Below are positions 16,483 through 24,055 of a stretch of 32,223 bases of DNA, piece after piece. The stretch is taken from positions 1 through 32,223 of the forward strand of contig CAMVMF010000040.1 in assembly GCA_947168515.1 (NCBI GenBank), in the 5' to 3' direction. Position numbers and translations under genes: made by a program. Every line of letters begins with the position of its first letter. Positions within the stretch are counted from its first letter, which is position 1. This stretch comes from an uncultured Bacteroidales bacterium. Lineage in GTDB: Bacteria > Bacteroidota > Bacteroidia > Bacteroidales > P3. Below the pieces are notes generated by a model. That model was not told the origin of the DNA, searched no databases, and worked only from the letters and a program-made list of their open reading frames with translations.

Positions 16483-16490
16483 CAAAGTTA
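16483..16490 (-). promoter_or_regulatory. Predicted -7 box for the TupA-like gene
   Basis: The minus strand reads TAACTTTG followed by CA, 141 bp before the start codon at 16341. Confidence 0.55.
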
Positions 16491-16772
16491 CAAATAAAAA
16501 ACCATTCAGTATCTACTTCTGAAGGATTTTACTCATTTAAAGACCAGTTTTGCGATTTTATACTTGTTTGATTGTTGATAATATTTTGGAATATATGCGT
16601 TTAAATAATATTGTTGTTCTGAAATTTTGGTCTCCATAATAGCAATCTACCTAATAGTGTGGGGCGGGTTGAAAATGAGAGGATGTTTTTGGAGGCATGG
16701 GAGCCTTTGGGGGCTATAATTTGAACAAGCCATGAGATATTCCGTAAGCTGTATCGGTCAATGATTAGCGAT
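16491..16772. other. AT-rich spacer without genes
   Basis: Lies between the promoter of the TupA-like gene and the terminator of the hydrolase operon. No open frame with a family resemblance and no clear structured element is seen. Confidence 0.5.
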
Positions 16773-16808
16773 AAAAAAGCGGACCTCCTGCAGGAAGTCC
16801 GCTTTTTT
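16773..16808. terminator. Bidirectional terminator after the VWA/hydrolase operon
   Basis: AAAAAAGCGGACcTCCTG and CAGGAaGTCCGCTTTTTT form a near-perfect inverted repeat with A/T runs at both ends, so it can act on either strand. It lies 15 bp past the stop of the hydrolase gene. Confidence 0.92.
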
Positions 16809-16822
16809 TAATATGCTATTTA

Positions 16823-18013
16823 TTAGCTTATCCAAGGAGTAATGCCCAGCGTGGTGCACATTAGCTCGATGCTGCGGATAAGGAATGGGAACGCCCCCGT
16901 TTCGTGGGCCGGGAGGAATTCGGAGCCGCCATAGTCTGCCGTGTCCAGAATCACATTGTTCAGTCCCTGATTGGTCAAGAAATGGTGCAGGTTGGAGGTG
17001 GTGGCAACGGGCACCGTAATGTCTTGGGTATTGTGGAAAAGAAAGATTTTCTGGTCCTTGCTGGGTGACCACCCTTTGCAGAGGTTGTCGTCGTCCATGG
17101 CAGCAAAAAGGCGTTGCGAAATGGCGATGGAAGTGTCCATAAGGGTTGGGGCGATATAATCTGTGATGTTCAGCGAACCAATCATGGCATCAATTTCTTC
17201 GCGGGTGTATTGTTTGCTGAAAATCCAGTTGTCGATATTGCTAAGGAGAGGCTCGATAAACATCTGATCGAACGGCACGTTGAGTTGGTAGAACTCATTG
17301 TAGGACAGCAACACACTGATGACGGTGCTGGGCATGCCCGAAATGCTGCTACTGAGGAACTGGTGGTAGGTTTCGGGAATGTCGTAGGGTCCGGCTCCTG
17401 CAAAGGTATAGGTAATATCAATGTCGGGGTACTTCTCGTCCACTAGACGTACCACCCCAATGGTAGTTTGGGCACCTTGTGAGTAGCCTGTGTTAAAGAG
17501 GTAATTATCCCAAGAGAACCCCATCGAGTCTAGCAGTCTTTTGGCAGCTATAAGGGCATCCACACTGCTTTGTGCATTGGCACGCGATATACAGTAGGCC
17601 TGGTGCGCATCTTCGGTTCGGCCAAAGCCGTAATAGTCGGGAGAGATAGTGATTAGTTTTCCTTTGGCAAAAAGTTTCTGCATGGTGAGTTCGCCGCGGG
17701 AGGGACATTGGTCGGCCTGATAGATGGTGTAGTGGTTGTAAAGGATCAGCCCTTGGGCTTGGTCATGCCGTTTCACGCTGTCGCTAATGGTGATGGTGCC
17801 GGAGAGCATAACGGGTTGTCCAAAGGGGTCTTGGGATGGGTACACGAAATTGTATGCCATCATCTTTGCATCCCCATGGTAAACGGAGTCAGTGATATGG
17901 GTCGGTCCAACAGCCTCTTCCACGGTAGGATACAAATCATCTTCGTGGGTACATGATGAGCCAAACCAAGAGAGGACAAGGGCGATAAGGATTGACTTGC
18001 AAACTGTTTTCAT
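16823..18013 (-). CDS. Lipoprotein alpha/beta hydrolase
   Basis: A 396-residue protein with a type II signal peptide and lipobox Phe-Gly-Ser-Ser-Cys (Cys21), so it is membrane-anchored outside the cytoplasm. The serine-hydrolase nucleophile elbow is Gly-Tyr-Ser-Gln-Gly-Ala near residue 175. LITISPDYYGFG near residue 120 supplies the oxyanion-loop region usual in secretory lipase-like hydrolases. FLFHNTQDITVPVATT near residue 330 gives the acid Asp, and the following HH or the later AHE segment gives the His. Likely an esterase or lipase acting on exported substrates. It is the last gene of the three-gene minus-strand operon, 27 bp after the membrane protein, with a strong terminator behind it. 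Confidence 0.88.
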   Translation of the reverse strand: MKTVCKSILIALVLSWFGSSCTHEDDLYPTVEEAVGPTHITDSVYHGDAKMMAYNFVYPSQDPFGQPVMLSGTITISDSVKRHDQAQGLILYNHYTIYQADQCPSRGELTMQKLFAKGKLITISPDYYGFGRTEDAHQAYCISRANAQSSVDALIAAKRLLDSMGFSWDNYLFNTGYSQGAQTTIGVVRLVDEKYPDIDITYTFAGAGPYDIPETYHQFLSSSISGMPSTVISVLLSYNEFYQLNVPFDQMFIEPLLSNIDNWIFSKQYTREEIDAMIGSLNITDYIAPTLMDTSIAISQRLFAAMDDDNLCKGWSPSKDQKIFLFHNTQDITVPVATTSNLHHFLTNQGLNNVILDTADYGGSEFLPAHETGAFPFLIRSIELMCTTLGITPWIS

Positions 18014-18040
18014 GTGGATTCAGTACGATGATTAAAACTT

Positions 18041-18517
18041 TTACTCACTTTCTGGCGCTTCCGTAACGCTCTTTCCGACGGATAGAGACGCTCTTTCAGG
18101 CTGTTCCGAAAGGCGGGAAGCGATAAAAATATCGAGGGCATACAGGGCAGCTAGGAATGCTGAGACGAAGATTTCGTCGGCCAGCACCCATCCAAACTGA
18201 GACACAAAGTGCCATACGGATAAGCCAAGCAGAATCAACGGGCATACATAAAGCCAAATCTTCCTACGGGCCTTTTCATATATAATATATGGGGGAATAC
18301 CCAGAAATATAGCCACCACCACAGGAGAAACCATCAGATAGAGAATCACACTGTATGCGTTCAAGTCCTCATCTGCCTGATTCCAATAGTTGAAGTTGCA
18401 CACCAAATAGCCTATCCAAATCAGGTGGAATAAGAGAAAGCACCCCATAAACACAGCGAAGAAAGAGAATCTTTTCCGCTTGATGAATGAGGCTGCTTTA
18501 TGGAGGGAGGAAAGCAT
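18041..18517 (-). CDS. Small membrane protein, four predicted helices
   Basis: A 158-residue protein that I do not recognise. A basic N-terminus (HKAASFIKRKRF) is followed by four hydrophobic segments at about residues 19-42, 57-80, 86-107 and 110-131, and then a hydrophilic, Glu/Ser-rich tail. Positive charges at the start and between segments 2 and 3 suggest that both ends face the cytoplasm. It lies 6 bp after the VWA gene and 27 bp before the hydrolase, so it is almost certainly co-translated. Possibly it helps assemble or localise its partners; this is only context. Confidence 0.75.
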   Translation of the reverse strand: MLSSLHKAASFIKRKRFSFFAVFMGCFLLFHLIWIGYLVCNFNYWNQADEDLNAYSVILYLMVSPVVVAIFLGIPPYIIYEKARRKIWLYVCPLILLGLSVWHFVSQFGWVLADEIFVSAFLAALYALDIFIASRLSEQPERASLSVGKSVTEAPESE

Positions 18518-18523
18518 TGAGCG

Positions 18524-20026
18524 TTAATCAATCTTGCGGCCGAAGATGGTGTAGCCTGCGCCCAGCATAAAGGTGTTGCCGTGGCCGACGGAGTAGCTGG
18601 CCGTGACGTACCATGGGTTGCTCAGTTTGTAGGCTGCACGCATCAGGAAACCGTTGCTGTGGAAGTGGTCGGTGCCGCGGTAGCCGATGCCCAGAATGAT
18701 GGCACTGTTGTTGGGGAAAGAGAAGGCCACTGTGGGGGTGAATCCGAAGCCCACACCACGGGAAACATTCAGTTCGACATATCCGCCTACGGATATAAGG
18801 TCGGTGACGGGGAAAGTCATGTCAAGGCCTACGCCCAACATCACGCCACCTTGGTCGTTGATGTGAGCGGGGTCGGTGGAAACAGGATAGCTCAGACCGC
18901 CGATGCTGGCGTTGGCCCCCATGAAGAACTTGCGGGCCACGTCGCCGCATTCCACCGTCCAGCGGACGCGTCCGTCGTAACCGCGGGGGATGTAGCAGTA
19001 GAGGCTCTGCCACTTGTTAATAAGGTTGGTGCCAATCTCCTCAAAGGCTGCCTGCAACTTGTCGAAATTGGTCAGCGAGTAGAATTTGTTGTCGTTGGCA
19101 TTGTGCGAAAGGGCACTCAGCACACGCTCGAAATCGGTGTTGGTGCGGTCCACATCGTTGCCGCGGATGGCTAGCACATAACTCTCGATGGGTGCCCCGC
19201 CAATCTTCTCTTTCATGATGCGTTGGTTCACGTGCTGGAAGTAGCGGTGCTCGGTACCTTCAGCAGCCTTGCCAATCTTGGGGTCGAAGGAGTCATTGTC
19301 ATAGCCATCGGTGAAAGCGATGATGTAGTTTCCGTCGTATTTCTTATCCTTGCTGACTTTCAGCTTGCCAACATATTGTTTGATATTGTCTAAGCCTTTG
19401 TTGATGGCGTAGTAGAAGGCGGTGCGGTTGTTCAGTTGCAGTGTGTCGATAAACTGGAACATGTCGCGTTTGCTCTCCTTGGTCAGGGGGCGCAAGTCGA
19501 AGGTGCGGGTGTTCTTCATCGAGTTGAATCCGACGATGCCGATATGCACATTGCCGTCGCTGGACTTGTCGATGATGACATCAATAAATTGTTTGGCGGC
19601 GTTCTTGAGCTTCACGAAGTCGGCATCGCCGATGGAGGAGCTGCAGTCCAGCACCAGCATGATGCTCATCACCTTCTGTTGGGTGAAAGCGGCTTCGGCG
19701 TTCTCCACCTCGCTATCCACTTGCCAACGGCCGCTGTTGTTCTGCCAGCGGTAGAACTTCAGGCCGCAGTTGAATCCTTGAGGGTGAGTGGTGGCGGCGT
19801 GGTCGAAAACCAGCTGCACCCCCTTGTCTGTGTCGTGGCCGTAGATGGTGTCGCTGTCGGTAAACGTGATTCCTTGGCTTCGAATATTGTATAGTTTCCA
19901 AGGCTGGCCCGTTTTATTGGGTGTGGCCAATTGCCCTTCGATGTAGAATTTTGCTTTGTCGGCTTGTGCAAATACTGAGAGCGAGAGCAGCAATGCGGCT
20001 GCTAGCAGTGTGAGTTGTTTCTTCAT
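18524..20026 (-). CDS. Exported von Willebrand factor A protein with C-terminal barrel-like domain
   Basis: A 500-residue protein with a type I signal peptide (cleavage after FAQA, about residue 22). A beta-rich region (25-112) precedes a VWA domain (about 118-340) with an intact metal site: Asp127-Cys-Ser129-Ser-Ser131, Thr202, and Asp240 in FTDGYD. After a linker with an YIPRGYDGRVRWTVE segment, residues 365-500 alternate Gly/aromatic strands (VMLGVGLDMTFPV, FGFTPTVAFSF, FMLGAGYTIFG). That looks like a small outer-membrane beta-barrel ending in a short C-terminal strand. VWA domains bind proteins through Mg. Such a fusion would hold a ligand-binding module at the outer membrane. First gene of the operon; role unknown. 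Confidence 0.85.
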   Translation of the reverse strand: MKKQLTLLAAALLLSLSVFAQADKAKFYIEGQLATPNKTGQPWKLYNIRSQGITFTDSDTIYGHDTDKGVQLVFDHAATTHPQGFNCGLKFYRWQNNSGRWQVDSEVENAEAAFTQQKVMSIMLVLDCSSSIGDADFVKLKNAAKQFIDVIIDKSSDGNVHIGIVGFNSMKNTRTFDLRPLTKESKRDMFQFIDTLQLNNRTAFYYAINKGLDNIKQYVGKLKVSKDKKYDGNYIIAFTDGYDNDSFDPKIGKAAEGTEHRYFQHVNQRIMKEKIGGAPIESYVLAIRGNDVDRTNTDFERVLSALSHNANDNKFYSLTNFDKLQAAFEEIGTNLINKWQSLYCYIPRGYDGRVRWTVECGDVARKFFMGANASIGGLSYPVSTDPAHINDQGGVMLGVGLDMTFPVTDLISVGGYVELNVSRGVGFGFTPTVAFSFPNNSAIILGIGYRGTDHFHSNGFLMRAAYKLSNPWYVTASYSVGHGNTFMLGAGYTIFGRKID

Positions 20027-20083
20027 GTTGTGCCTACTATATATTATTATGTTTCGTATTAAAACGTGCTTTTTTACTATTTA

Positions 20084-20103
20084 TTGTAACCGTTACAAAA
20101 TAA
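20084..20103 (-). promoter_or_regulatory. Palindrome overlapping the candidate promoter of the VWA operon
   Basis: TTGTAAC-C-GTTACAA at 20084-20098 is a perfect 15-bp palindrome. The minus strand reads TTATTTTG at 20096-20103, a 7-of-8 match to the -7 box, about 70 bp before the VWA start. Operator overlap is inferred. Confidence 0.5.
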
Positions 20104-20199
20104 ATCTAGTCATGTATTGATATACAATAGGTGACACCGTGTAAGGCGGTTGAGGGACAGGCTTTGCGAGATGGGTGGAGAATAATATGCTGAGGATTC

Positions 20200-20229
20200 T
20201 TGACAATTAGATTTTTCTTCGTATTTTTG
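20200..20229 (+). promoter_or_regulatory. Predicted promoter of the DUF1295 gene
   Basis: TTG at 20200-20202, a 19-nt gap, then TATTTTTG at 20222-20229 followed by CA. It is among the best consensus matches in the window; the start codon is 33 bp on. Confidence 0.75.
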
Positions 20230-20262
20230 CATTTCTAAATCTACAATAAAAACTTACGGATT

Positions 20263-21066
20263 ATGACAGAACTCCTTATCCTCTTTGCAGTTTCGCTTGC
20301 GGTGAGTGCCGTGGGCTGGAAGTATTTTATCTATTTTTTCAGTCTGGGCTACGGTTATGGCATCGTGGCTTTGGCGGTGGCTATGATGGTGATGTTTGGC
20401 AGTGTTCTCTCCGCTCCCACGGCAGCGCTGTGCGTGTTGCTGATCGTATTCGGTATGCGGTTGGGTACTTATTTGTTGTTGCGCGAACGCAAGGCAACGG
20501 CCTATCGTAAGATACTCTATGACCCTTCGCTTCAGAAGAAAAAGCCTGTCGGTGTAATCGTCACCGTATGGCTGTTCTGTGCCATCCTGTATGTGCTGCA
20601 GGTCAGTCCTGTTGCTTTCCGTCTGATGAACACCAAAGTAGGTGCTGAGGTCAGCGACCTGTGGGCTTGGATTGGCTCTGCCGTGGTGCTTTGTGGCATT
20701 CTGCTCGAAGCCTTTGCCGACATACAGAAGAGTGCCGCCAAGAAGCGCAATCCCAAACGCTTTGTCGATACGGGACTCTACCGTATCGTCCGCTGCCCCA
20801 ACTATCTCGGCGAAGTCACCATTTGGACAGGGGCTATGCTTAGTGGCATTGGCGCAGGCCTCACTTGGTGGCAGTGGCTTATAGCCGCCGTCGGATATAT
20901 CGGCATCGTCTACGTTATGTTCAGCGGTGCCCGCCGACTGGAGTTGCGCCAGAACGAAGTGTACGGTGCTGACCCCGAATACCAGGCCTACGTCAAGAAG
21001 ACACCCATCCTCATCCCTTTCCTGCCCATCTACAGCGTTGAGCGTTACAAGTGGCTTCAGGCCTGA
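20263..21066 (+). CDS. DUF1295 / steroid 5-alpha-reductase-like membrane protein
   Basis: A 267-residue inner-membrane protein of the DUF1295 family (PF06966), related to 3-oxo-5-alpha-steroid 4-dehydrogenases and isoprenylcysteine methyltransferases. About six to seven hydrophobic segments are visible. The family signature FVDTGLYRIVRCPNYLGEV near residue 167 is followed by a Trp-rich helix and RRLELRQNEVYGADPEYQAY near residue 225, a cytosolic motif thought to bind NAD(P)H. Bacterial members have no agreed substrate; a lipid reductase role is plausible. The PurL-like gene follows after 112 bp with no promoter or terminator seen between, so read-through is likely. Confidence 0.88.
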   Translation: MTELLILFAVSLAVSAVGWKYFIYFFSLGYGYGIVALAVAMMVMFGSVLSAPTAALCVLLIVFGMRLGTYLLLRERKATAYRKILYDPSLQKKKPVGVIVTVWLFCAILYVLQVSPVAFRLMNTKVGAEVSDLWAWIGSAVVLCGILLEAFADIQKSAAKKRNPKRFVDTGLYRIVRCPNYLGEVTIWTGAMLSGIGAGLTWWQWLIAAVGYIGIVYVMFSGARRLELRQNEVYGADPEYQAYVKKTPILIPFLPIYSVERYKWLQA

Positions 21067-21178
21067 TATCCTTATTGACACAGGCGACTTCCAAGGCATA
21101 AACATGAGATTGGATTTGGCACAGCCTGTTCGGTCTTTAGGCAGCAGGCAATGATGAGGCTTGAAAAAAGAATACTCG

Positions 21179-22036
21179 ATGGATGCAGAAAAAGAGAAAA
21201 GAGAAGAACTGCTCAGCCCCGAGATAGTAGAGGCCATGGGCATTAGTCAACCCGCTTTTGAAGAGATACAAGGGATTGTTGGCCGTATGCCTACGGTGCA
21301 GGAACTCAGTACCCTGCTAGCCATGTGGGAGGCCAATGGAAAGCAACAGAGCCTTTATGGTTGGTTGAAAGGGCAGCACCATTTGGTGGAGAAGCAGGAG
21401 TATCTATACACCGGGTCGGACGAGACCCACAAGGGGATACGCGAGCCGCGTGTAAAGGACTGTATTGCCTTTGCACATGAGTTGATGGACGAAGTGTCTC
21501 AGCCCAAGGTCGCTACACCCAATTTTTCGCGCGGCGAATTGCTTTACATGGTGGGCAATGTCAGTACCGAATTTCTTAATTCTGAATATGCTCGCCGATG
21601 TCTCCATATTGTGGACAATCCTGTCAAGATGACAACAGTGGATGAGGACATTGAGTATGCCGAACTTATTCTAAGCAGTCTGTTGGATGGAGGGGTTATC
21701 ACCACCCGGCGTCCCGTGTCCAAAGGGGGGATTTTTGCCTCTTTGGTGCAGGGGTGTCGCCCCGCAGACAAAAAAGGAAAGCCGATAGATAAGGCTAAAT
21801 ATGAGTTTGGTTTTGACATTCTTACCTGTCGCGAAATCCGTCTAGACTCCTTCCTCTTCGGCGAGGATCCTGGGCGCTTTGTGGTTTCGTTGCCCGAAAG
21901 TCAGGACGACTTTTTCTTGCTCAAAATGGATGAGGCCCGTATCAACTGCTGCTTTCTGGGCCATGTGACAAAAGGTCGAGTGTTGGTGGACGATATGGAT
22001 TTTGGCGATATTTCTTCCTATCTTTCTGTAGGATAG
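21179..22036 (+). CDS. PurL-like (AIR synthase C-terminal) protein lacking a catalytic core
   Basis: A 285-residue protein. An in-frame TTG at 21161 is possible, but ATG 21179 is the more natural start. Residues 35-65 (GRMPTVQELSTLLAMWEANG, then QSLYGWLKG) echo the N-terminal linker of formylglycinamidine ribonucleotide amidotransferase PurL, where PT-x-x-EL leads to the MWSEHCSYK block; the His-Cys and substrate residues are gone. GELLYMVGNVSTEFLNSEYAR follows. Residues about 195-280, with GRFVVSLPESQDDFF and INCCFLGHVTKGRVLVDD, resemble the AIRS C-terminal fold. The ATP-binding half and the glutaminase are absent, so catalysis as PurL is unlikely. Probably a conserved Bacteroidales paralogue with another role. 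Confidence covers the gene; the PurL link is moderate. Confidence 0.8.
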   Translation: MDAEKEKREELLSPEIVEAMGISQPAFEEIQGIVGRMPTVQELSTLLAMWEANGKQQSLYGWLKGQHHLVEKQEYLYTGSDETHKGIREPRVKDCIAFAHELMDEVSQPKVATPNFSRGELLYMVGNVSTEFLNSEYARRCLHIVDNPVKMTTVDEDIEYAELILSSLLDGGVITTRRPVSKGGIFASLVQGCRPADKKGKPIDKAKYEFGFDILTCREIRLDSFLFGEDPGRFVVSLPESQDDFFLLKMDEARINCCFLGHVTKGRVLVDDMDFGDISSYLSVG

Positions 22037-22074
22037 GTTGATATGCCCTAAGGCGGCGGCTTTGTGGAATATTA

Positions 22075-22108
22075 TTTGCTTCAAATTACAAAAAAATATG
22101 TAACTTTG
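22075..22108 (+). promoter_or_regulatory. Predicted promoter of the TPR gene
   Basis: TTTG at 22075-22078, a 22-nt gap, then TAACTTTG at 22101-22108 followed by CA. The start codon is 26 bp on. Confidence 0.62.
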
Positions 22109-22134
22109 CATTTTTGAATTAGAAGATTAAAGTA

Positions 22135-22701
22135 ATGAATTTCGACCTTTTAGACAACTTAAAATTAGACCACGAGGGCATGGCCAAAGCCATTGCCCAG
22201 GAAATTGATACTATTGTCAACCAAGGAGGCAATGACTCTGCTCGGCTGGCCGAAGAGGTGGCACGCACGCCGGAGGATATGATGGCTTGGTTTGACCTAG
22301 GGGTTGCCATTACTGCCGATGTTGACATGCTGGACTACCTGATGTCGCAAAAATATGTCATGGAGCATCCTGGCGAGGAGATTGACGAGAACACCCAGTA
22401 TGCAGACGCTGATGTCAAAAATCGTTTGTATGAGAAGGCGCTCAAGTGCTTTGCCAAGGTGTTGGAACTCGACCCTGATTATTATGGGGTTCAGTACCAA
22501 AAAGGTATCGTCTATGCCAATATGCGTAACTATGCCGAGGCAGAAAAGTGTTTCTTGCAAGCCCTCCGGGATGATGCGGAAGATGCTTCGGCAGCACACG
22601 ATCTGGCCATGGTGTACCATGATATGGGCGACGAGGAACGCTGTTCCAAGTATCTGGAGATGGCTGAGCGGCTTGTCGATAGTAATAGTTCCGAATTGTA
22701 A
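22135..22701 (+). CDS. Tetratricopeptide-repeat protein
   Basis: A 188-residue acidic cytosolic protein. Two clear TPR units, about residues 95-165, read LYEKALKCFAKVLELDPDYY and NYAEAEKCFLQALRDDAEDA, each with the Ala/Gly pattern of helix A and Pro or Ala at the turn. A third, weaker unit follows, with DLAMVYHDMGDEER. The N-terminal 90 residues are helical and of unknown family. There is no signal peptide. It is 19 bp before the Bax-inhibitor-like gene and likely shares its transcript. TPR domains bind partner proteins; the partner is unknown. Confidence 0.85.
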   Translation: MNFDLLDNLKLDHEGMAKAIAQEIDTIVNQGGNDSARLAEEVARTPEDMMAWFDLGVAITADVDMLDYLMSQKYVMEHPGEEIDENTQYADADVKNRLYEKALKCFAKVLELDPDYYGVQYQKGIVYANMRNYAEAEKCFLQALRDDAEDASAAHDLAMVYHDMGDEERCSKYLEMAERLVDSNSSEL

Positions 22702-22720
22702 AACTAAAGAATTATAAATT

Positions 22721-23419
22721 ATGTCTCAATCAAATGCACTTGTTAATTTTAGCACTCGCAAACAGGAACGTCTCGAATCCGGCTATGCCGACCAAATCAG
22801 TGCCCGCTCTTATAACGCCATTATGTGCGGCACCCTTTTGTGGGGTTTCTTGGTCAATGTCTTAATGCTTACCTTCTTTGCCGAACCTATCATGACATGG
22901 GCTTTCGGTGTGAACCCATGGGTCCTATTTATTGGCTATGTGGTGTTGGCTTTCGTAGGTATAATAATTTCTGCCAAGTCGACCAATCCCATTGTCAGCT
23001 TCATCGGATTCAACCTGCTGGTAGTGCCGATGGGTGTGATGTTGTGCCTATTGGTCCCGGGGTTGCCCGCTGCGGTTGTTACTAAGGCATTGCTGCTTAC
23101 GGGTATAGTGACTGCCACGATGGTGCTGTTGGGCATTGTCAACCCCAACATCTTCCTCAGCATGGGCCGCACCCTTTTCATCGCTTTTATCGCTGCTTTT
23201 GTAGCAGAGTTGGTGGCAACTTTCTTATTTCACTACCAAGGCAGTGCCTTCGACTGGATTTTCGTCATCCTCTTCTCGGGCTATATTGGTTACGACGTGG
23301 CCAAGTCGCAGGCCTATCCCAAAACGGTCGACTTTGCCATTGACAGTGCTCTCGATATCTACATCGACATCATCGGCCTCTTCATCCGCCTGCTTTCCCT
23401 TCTCAGTCGCGAGAACTAG
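22721..23419 (+). CDS. Bax inhibitor-1 / YccA-family membrane protein
   Basis: A 232-residue inner-membrane protein with seven hydrophobic segments. The short cytosolic N-terminus carries the usual Arg-Thr-like start, then ISARSYNAIMCGTLLWGF opens helix 1. The C-terminal VILFSGYIGYDVAKSQ, then PKTVDFAIDSALDIYIDIIG, is the family signature; the two Asp, in GYD and ALDIYID, form the pH-sensing latch known from the BsYetJ structure, a calcium leak channel. Bacterial members such as YccA also modulate FtsH. The stop codon lies in a bulged 9-bp hairpin (23410-23441) with no U-run. It is downstream of the TPR gene. Confidence 0.92.
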   Translation: MSQSNALVNFSTRKQERLESGYADQISARSYNAIMCGTLLWGFLVNVLMLTFFAEPIMTWAFGVNPWVLFIGYVVLAFVGIIISAKSTNPIVSFIGFNLLVVPMGVMLCLLVPGLPAAVVTKALLLTGIVTATMVLLGIVNPNIFLSMGRTLFIAFIAAFVAELVATFLFHYQGSAFDWIFVILFSGYIGYDVAKSQAYPKTVDFAIDSALDIYIDIIGLFIRLLSLLSREN

Positions 23420-23480
23420 TTCGCACGACCATCTAGTCTCGAAAGTCTAAGAGTCAAACAAACAGTTTAATGACAACTGT

Positions 23481-24019
23481 ATGCAACTGAAATTCCAATT
23501 TTTCCGCAAGACATGGCGGTTGGCATTTGTGAAAGGGGGAATGGACGCGCTGTTTTCAGACCGGCCATTAGAACTGGACATTGTTACTAATCCCTATAAG
23601 GACCGGTGGTTTGCCGTTCCCTTTGTGCTGAACGTTACGGATGATAGGATATTTCTTTTGGTGGAGGAGTTCTGCCAGGACTTGCTCAAGGGTAGAATAG
23701 CCAAACAGGCTATTGACAGGCATTCTATGACTATTGAGAAAAATGGACATCATTTTGGAATGCCCCACCCACTTGAGTTCCCCCAATATCTTGCGGTGCG
23801 ACGGCAAGGTGTATGTCTATCCCGAGAATTGCCGCAGCAGACAGCTGGACCTATATGAATATGACCCGAAGAATGAGAATCTCACTGTTGTCCAAACGAA
23901 CCCCCCTTTGGGACTCGTCAATGTCCGACCTGCTGAGCCACTGGCAGCTGTTTGACGCTTTCAAAGACGACTACTGGGTGGACATTCTTATTAAGATTCC
24001 CTATTTTATAACAAAATAA
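23481..24019 (+). pseudogene. Frameshifted remnant related to glucosamine inositolphosphorylceramide transferase-type proteins
   Basis: The coding signal runs through three frames. Frame A gives NPYKDRWFAVPFVLNVTDD and VEEFCQDLLKGRIAKQAIDR. The sense then passes, at an A5 run (23739-23743), to a frame reading MDIILECPTHLSSPNILRCD and KVYVYPENC, then LYEYDPKNENL. At a C6 run (23901-23906) it passes again to a frame reading PLWDSSMSDLLSHWQLFDAF and ending in IPYFITK. Removing one base from each run restores about 178 continuous codons. The blocks match the WFADPF, PTHLSFP and VYPE strands of a Bacteroidota glycan-enzyme family. Relatives are longer, so even the repaired version appears to lack the C-terminal half. 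True decay, phase variation or sequencing error are all possible. Confidence 0.75.
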
Positions 24020-24055
24020 TGCATCAAACTTTAGTAAGTACCAAAACTATCTGTG

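Noticed and set aside
20254..21243. 329-codon minus-strand frame opposite the DUF1295 gene
   Set aside because: Antisense shadow; His/Gln/Thr-rich with no domain. The plus strand has a promoter and family signature.
23410..23441. Hairpin over the Bax-inhibitor stop as a terminator
   Set aside because: The stem is bulged and no U-run follows, so termination is not supported.
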